Source of the DNA: Sclerotinia nivalis
Taxonomy: Eukaryota; Ascomycota; Leotiomycetes; Helotiales; Sclerotiniaceae
Direction: 5' to 3'
Assembly (NCBI GenBank): GCA_029531795.1
Contig: JAPEIS010000001.1
Span: 7,998,001 to 8,062,000, forward strand
Length of the DNA stretch: 64,000 nt
Shown: one piece after another, positions 59,394 to 64,000 of the stretch
How positions within the stretch are numbered: position 1 is the stretch's first letter
Layout: the number at the start of each line of letters is the position of its first letter
Position numbers and translations under genes: made by a program
Notes under the pieces: generated by a model
Told to the model about the DNA's origin: nothing
The model's input: the letters and a program-made list of their open reading frames with translations, nothing else
Databases searched by the model: none

Positions 59394-60390
59394 TTAAATA
59401 TCAATTCCATCAACAACAATACCCTTCTTCCATTCGTACTCCATAAACTTAGCAATCTCAGCAGCCGTCTCTTCATTGACCATAACGCTAACGAGATACA
59501 AACTAGCATCAAGTCCACATGTAATAGCACCAGTGGTGATAACACGAAGACCACCAAGACGTAAAGCAGCTCTACGAGCATTACTCTCACGACGATTGTT
59601 AGATTCCTTCCAAGCATTGGAACCTTTACGAGCATTTGATGGACGTCTAGCATCTGACTTGCGGCGAACATATTGACTCTCCTCTGGAGAATCAATATCA
59701 AATCGAAGATTGTTCACCACATATCTCTCTTCAACAACATCACAACGTTCTGCCAAATCTCTTTGTGCCGCCTCACTATTGATATTTTCGAACTTGGCGA
59801 AGTAATCTGGGTGGGTGGTAGCGGAGAGACCATGAAGGATACCTTGTTGAGCAAGGAAGAGAGATCCGGTACAGATAGAAAGAAGTGTACGTTCCTTCTC
59901 GGGATGCTTCTTTTGCAAGTCGGAGAAGGCTCTAATGAGACCAAGAGGTTCGGCTTTGTTCTTGAGAACTTGATCAGATCCACCACCTGGAACAATGAGG
60001 ATATCGTATTCTGAGAGGTTGGCATAAGCGTCCTTGTAGTTGAAGTGAGCACGGAATGCAGCTCCTTGATTGGAAACCGTAAATTCCTCGGCAGCAACGA
60101 ACTTGCAATCGAATGCCTTGGATTCTGAATTGAAAGGTGGAAGTTAGTAATTGAACAAACGAAGAAAGGATGATGGCCAAAAGTCAACAATAAGAAACAA
60201 ACAAAGAGAGGTTTTCTCCATCTCAAATATACTCAATGGTCATAAGGTTGAATGGATTAAACTTACTTGGATCATTGATATCATGCTGAGCACGGGTGAG
60301 GACTTCAAGGGGACCGATGAAATCCAAAGCATCCATGCCAGCATGAAGTGTGAATAACACTTTGATGATAGAAATTTCAGGTGCTGACAT
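59394..60390 (-). CDS. DJ-1/PfpI family protein with Arg/Ser/Asn repeat insert
   Basis: Minus-strand exons 60,390-60,267 and 60,124-59,394 (284 residues), joined by a 142-bp phase-1 intron. The class I glutamine-amidotransferase-like fold starts ISIIKVLFTLHAGMDALDFI and contains YDILIVPGGGSDQV. The nucleophile elbow LLSICTGSLFLAQQGILHG has Cys126, followed by SATTHPDYF. The C-terminal TTGAITCGLDASLYLV is typical of isonitrile-hydratase-like and AraC-associated DJ-1 proteins. Residues about 191-231 form an unusual insert of repeated R-x-S-N-A-R units (RRPSNARKGSNAWKESNNRR). The catalytic activity is not predictable from sequence; hydratase, protease-like or redox roles exist in the family. Confidence 0.88.
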
Positions 60391-60737
60391 GATTGCAACT
60401 GAAGAGTTTAATCAAAATGGATTGATATTGAATTGATGAAGGAAGTTATTGATGAAGATTTTCAAGAAGATGATTGATTTGATTGATGAAGATTTTTGAA
60501 TTGATTGAAGATGAGGGGAAGAAAGAAGTGATAAAGTAGTATTTATTGAAAATCAAGCCCAAGTCGTACGACCAAGAGTCAAAAAGATCATCACATAACT
60601 CACGTGTTGTTAGAATGCGGGGTAGCTGTATGAGAACCAATTGACCTTTCCTCATGTGAATTAGTGTTATGATCATACAATGCGGGGGAATTTCTACCCC
60701 TGTTAAATTATTAGTGCCGGGATCCATAGCATAAATA

Positions 60738-60975
60738 ATAACATAGTACCTATAACACAGTATCTATAATATAATACTCATAACACAGTATCTATAATAT
60801 AATACTCATAATATAGTACCCATAATATAGTACCCATAACATAGTACCTTATAACATAGTACTCATAACATAGTACCCATAACACAGTCCCCATAATATA
60901 GTCCCCATAATATAGTACTCATAACATAGTACTCATAACATAGTACCCAGAACATAGTACCCATAACATAGTACC
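60738..60975. repeat. 14-bp minisatellite (CATAACATAGTACC)
   Basis: About 17 tandem copies of a 14-bp unit with variants such as CATAATATAGTCCC and TATAACACAGTATC. They begin about 350 bp upstream of the DJ-1-like start codon. Adjacent units alternate in part, giving hints of a 28-bp higher-order repeat at the left end. No coding potential. Confidence 0.9.
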
Positions 60976-62579
60976 CCTTTCCTTTTTCCCCCTCGCTCAT
61001 ATTGTCCATGCGACATTATCTCAAAGCATTTAAGCATTAACAAAGAGGGGAAATCTTTACTTCATTCAAACCTCAAAGTACGAGTAGTCAAACTTGACTA
61101 ATCATTCACAAATAACTTGGAGACCCACACGATACAATGAAAGCTGATCCACCCAATCATACCATGATTTTCACATGATTCGATGGTATGATTGGATGAT
61201 TGAATGATTGAAACGCGTGTTCAATTGAATGATTTAAGGTTCGATTTCATGCATGCATACCTACCTAGTAGTATAAACTTATAAACTTACTCCGTACAAT
61301 AATTCCCTCAATTTATGGATCTTTACCATCATATCAAATCATTATGGGCCGTCGTGTTGTTGGTGGCGTCGACCGATTTGGTAGTGATAGATATATTGCA
61401 CATTTAGATACTTGGTATGACCATGTTAGATGATTGGCGAAGAACAATTGAAAATCTACTCTCAATGCATCACAAGTATAGAATGTTCCCGTCCCCATTC
61501 TCATTTTCAATGGAAAGTATCACTATCTCCATATATCGATACCTGTGCAACAACAAACTGATGTTGGCTCAAGTTACAGCTTCGGAGCTGATCATTCACC
61601 ATGGTGCCGTGACACTCAATGCTCATTCACTTGGGTACCATTTCGGTATCGACAATAAGCTAGAGGTCTCCCACACTTCATCTCCTAAATGATGCTGTTA
61701 GGAATTTGTTGCTAATGATCCAAAATCATGTGATGTGGTTCAGCTTTCATCAGCCACTAATACATTCTCACCAGCGGCTTAATTAACTTTTGACCATCTA
61801 GAAAAATTCAAACGACCATGTCCTATCTCACCTCAGAAGTTCTGATTATTCAATACATGGTGAATTTTTAATGGTTCGAGACATCGTTATCTCTTAACAA
61901 CTACATTCTTTTCACCATAGCTCTGCGTCTTGGGCCTTTCCCGCTCCATTTATTAGCTCTTTTCCGGCTCAGTTGCTGACAAAAGATGCTTGAGAAGGTT
62001 GCAATTATGGGTTGCGCAACATTGATTAGATTACCTCGAGTATCCTGACTGTCAGCCTTCCCGATCGAGGCAATGCATTTACATTTTGCCAACATATTTT
62101 GTGATGATTTGGCATCTTGGATGATGGATCGCAACGAGACTCGATTACAATGTATAAGCACTCCCTTTGCACTGCATTTGATAATTGCTTTGGCACTGCA
62201 TTTGATATTTGCTTTGGCACTGCATTTGATATTTGCTTTGGCACTACATGCGCATTGTTCTTCATCTACATACTCCGAAGATGCATGCCGAGGGCCAGAT
62301 GCCTCAAACCTCACATCCAATAATAGATCATCCATGTCTTGGTACGGTTTTCTTTGGGAGTGCTTATAGTGACTCTTCGAGCACTGAATATCATGAGACT
62401 GCTCTCTCAATATGGCAGTTCAATGGGATAAAATACGGAAAAGTTGCTGCGATGTTCATGCAAGCTGATTGAATGAGAAGTTTGAAGACATGACTGGATG
62501 TTATCATTATGGGTACAAAATCCACTATCCCTATATCAATCAAAGAGATTAACCTCTCTAACTTTTAATCAGTCCAAAA
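60976..62579. other. Intergenic, no supported gene
   Basis: Contains GATTGAATGATTGAA-type repeats at 61,190-61,215 and the 24-bp repeat at 62,165-62,257. Frames at 61,417-61,692 and 61,901-62,410 reflect chance or repeat-driven openness. Confidence 0.45.
62165..62257. repeat. 24-bp tandem repeat, about four units
   Basis: Units of CTTTGGCACTGCATTTGATA plus TTTG start at 62,165 (23 bp, one base short), 62,188, 62,212 and 62,236 (partial, diverged). The unit length is a multiple of three, so frames on both strands stay open through it. No gene can be attached. Confidence 0.88.
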
Positions 62580-63157
62580 TGCCCTCAAGCGAGAATACCA
62601 TTTCGTATGGAGGATGGATTGATTGGTCTACCTAAAGAAGTAGCAAGTCATGCAGAAGATATTTTTGATGAATTCAATTGCCTTGACCTGAATATCACTA
62701 CTCCGGATGGCTCGAATGGAAGTTCCGAATTGCCAGTTATGGTCTATATTCATGGTGGCGGAGGATGGACAATTCGCAGAGCAGATCCTAACTATTATCG
62801 AAGATCTCATTTTCTACAAGGGAACGGCGGAATTTACCGCTTTGGCTCCAAAATCTAGTCCGGAATTGAGAATCAGACAATATATCTTTAAACAGAAAAA
62901 TCCATTTTCGACAGCGGGGATTTTTGAAGGGGTAGAGGTGCATGCATTGGATTTAGTGTATTTGCATGGCTCTGAGGATATTTTTGGGAAATTGGCGGAT
63001 CTTGGTATTGAGGATAAGGAGGAGGAATTAAGAATGATGCAGGAAATGCAGAGAGCTTGGATACGTTTTGCTTATGGGGAGGATGATGGAGATGTAGATG
63101 GAAGGAAAGGGGGAGGTGCTGTGAAAGTTTTCGACCGGATGGCAAGGTGGGGGTAAT
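62580..63157 (+). pseudogene. Collapsed type-B carboxylesterase relic
   Basis: The first part reads FNCLDLNITTPDGSN and LPVMVYIHGGGGW (about 62,660-62,770). This matches the EDCLxLNI and oxyanion-hole HGGG blocks of type-B carboxylesterases. In another frame from about 62,790 to 63,156 the sequence reads SSPELRIRQYIFKQKNPFST, then VEVHALDLVYLHGSEDIFG (catalytic His region) and MQRAWIRFAYGEDDG. The central 250 or more residues, including the GESAG nucleophile, are missing. Frame changes and an internal deletion make it non-functional. Confidence 0.7.
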
Positions 63158-64000
63158 GGGAATAGAGGAGTTTATGGAGGAAAGAGGAAATGAGCGATGG
63201 AAGGTTTTTGAAGGTTTATGTAACAGGGAGATGGAAGGAGTGGTGGAAGTGCTGTTGCGGGTTTATGGGGGGGGGTAGTTGGGGATGGGTAGGGATAATC
63301 TAGGGTCATCGTTTCTAGTTTTATTTAGCCCCCATGATGTCCTTACCAAAATTCTCTTAGACATAACCCGCAGAACTTGTAAGTAGTATTCCCGTCAAAT
63401 GACTTCTTTATTCTTCAGCTTAGTCTGAGATGCTGCTCAAGCACTACGTAAGATTTCGAAGAGCAATGAGACAGTGTCATTTCAATCTTGAACCCCACAC
63501 CCATGACTCTCTCAGTATCTATCCATTTGATTGTGGGAGTTTGAATCTATGATCAAGAGAGGGCTATATATTACCCTTGTGAGACTTTTTGGTAGGCTTA
63601 GCCTTCTTAATTTTTATATTTTGACATTCCAGATAATAGTAAATCCCCCGTCTGCTTTCCAATTTTAACGCAGGACATTCACAAACCCTGAGCAGCCCAT
63701 ATCCAACCCACCCCCAAATATTAAATGTCGCTTCCTCAATTTCCAACTTCAATTCTGCCTCCACTTAAACGTCTCATAATACATAAAATCTCCATTAACC
63801 TCATTCTTCCCAAATGGTTTTTCTAAAAAAGAAGAATGAGAATGTCGTACAGCGCAGAGTGCAGCTGACACACCAAAATTCGGATTGCAAAGAAGGCTTG
63901 GAATCTCCCTATCCCTGTGATGAATCTTCTTCGTAACCTAGAAGCATGTATGGGAATGATCAATCTAGTGTTAAATTATTAATAATAGACGGACTTACAC
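63158..64000. other. Right-edge intergenic sequence
   Basis: No supported gene. A 66-codon minus-strand frame at 63,564-63,764 has no recognisable content. The window ends in unannotatable sequence. Confidence 0.4.

Noticed and set aside
60738..60975. CRISPR-like array
   Set aside because: Direct tandem repeats with no spacers in a eukaryotic genome; a minisatellite.
61901..62410. 169-codon minus-strand frame with repeated CSAKANIK
   Set aside because: Openness is produced by the 24-bp tandem repeat, whose unit is a multiple of three.

Overview
The window looks like nuclear DNA of a filamentous ascomycete. Introns are short (about 43-64 bp, a few longer) with GTNNGT donors and CTAAC/CTAAT-like branch points. 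The conserved proteins read as Pezizomycotina orthologues. The AT-rich left end looks like transposon DNA decayed by RIP-type C-to-T/G-to-A mutation. Gene content and the BTB family suggest Leotiomycetes, possibly the Botrytis/Sclerotinia lineage; that placement is inference, not measured.

Region 1 (1-15,708) is a nest of dead Ty3/Gypsy retrotransposons, all reading on the minus strand. A full-length 6,752-bp chromodomain element (4,658-11,409) has two 163-bp LTRs and a 5-bp target duplication. It sits inside an older Gypsy element of another family (1,267-4,652 plus 11,415-15,708). A second copy of the inner family, cut by the window edge (1-1,266), is inserted into the same older element just after its integrase GPF module.

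Region 2 (about 15.7-41 kb) holds conserved housekeeping genes. They are a broken hypothetical gene with two in-frame stops, CTK3-like CTD-kinase gamma subunit, pyrroline-5-carboxylate reductase, HAT1 histone acetyltransferase, a ZIP9/Atx2-like metal transporter, a Cdc4-type F-box/WD40 protein, pyruvate dehydrogenase E1 alpha, and a 1,377-residue charged coiled-coil protein of unknown function. Exon structures were rebuilt by hand and every spliced CDS length is a multiple of three.

Region 3 (about 42-54.2 kb) is a cluster of five BTB/POZ-type genes or relics, interrupted by a 134-bp solo LTR with a target duplication. Four share the same phase-2 intron just before the BTB core. All five carry a C-terminal tail with exactly spaced [C/G]-x2-H-x-H-x5-C residues. 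In one copy an in-frame TGA, and in another a frameshift, cuts off that tail. This cluster with its tail motif is the best candidate here for something not yet described.

Region 4 (54-64 kb) contains the mitochondrial phosphate carrier, a DJ-1/PfpI-family protein with an unusual Arg/Ser/Asn repeat insert, a 14-bp minisatellite upstream of it, a 24-bp tandem repeat, and a collapsed carboxylesterase relic.
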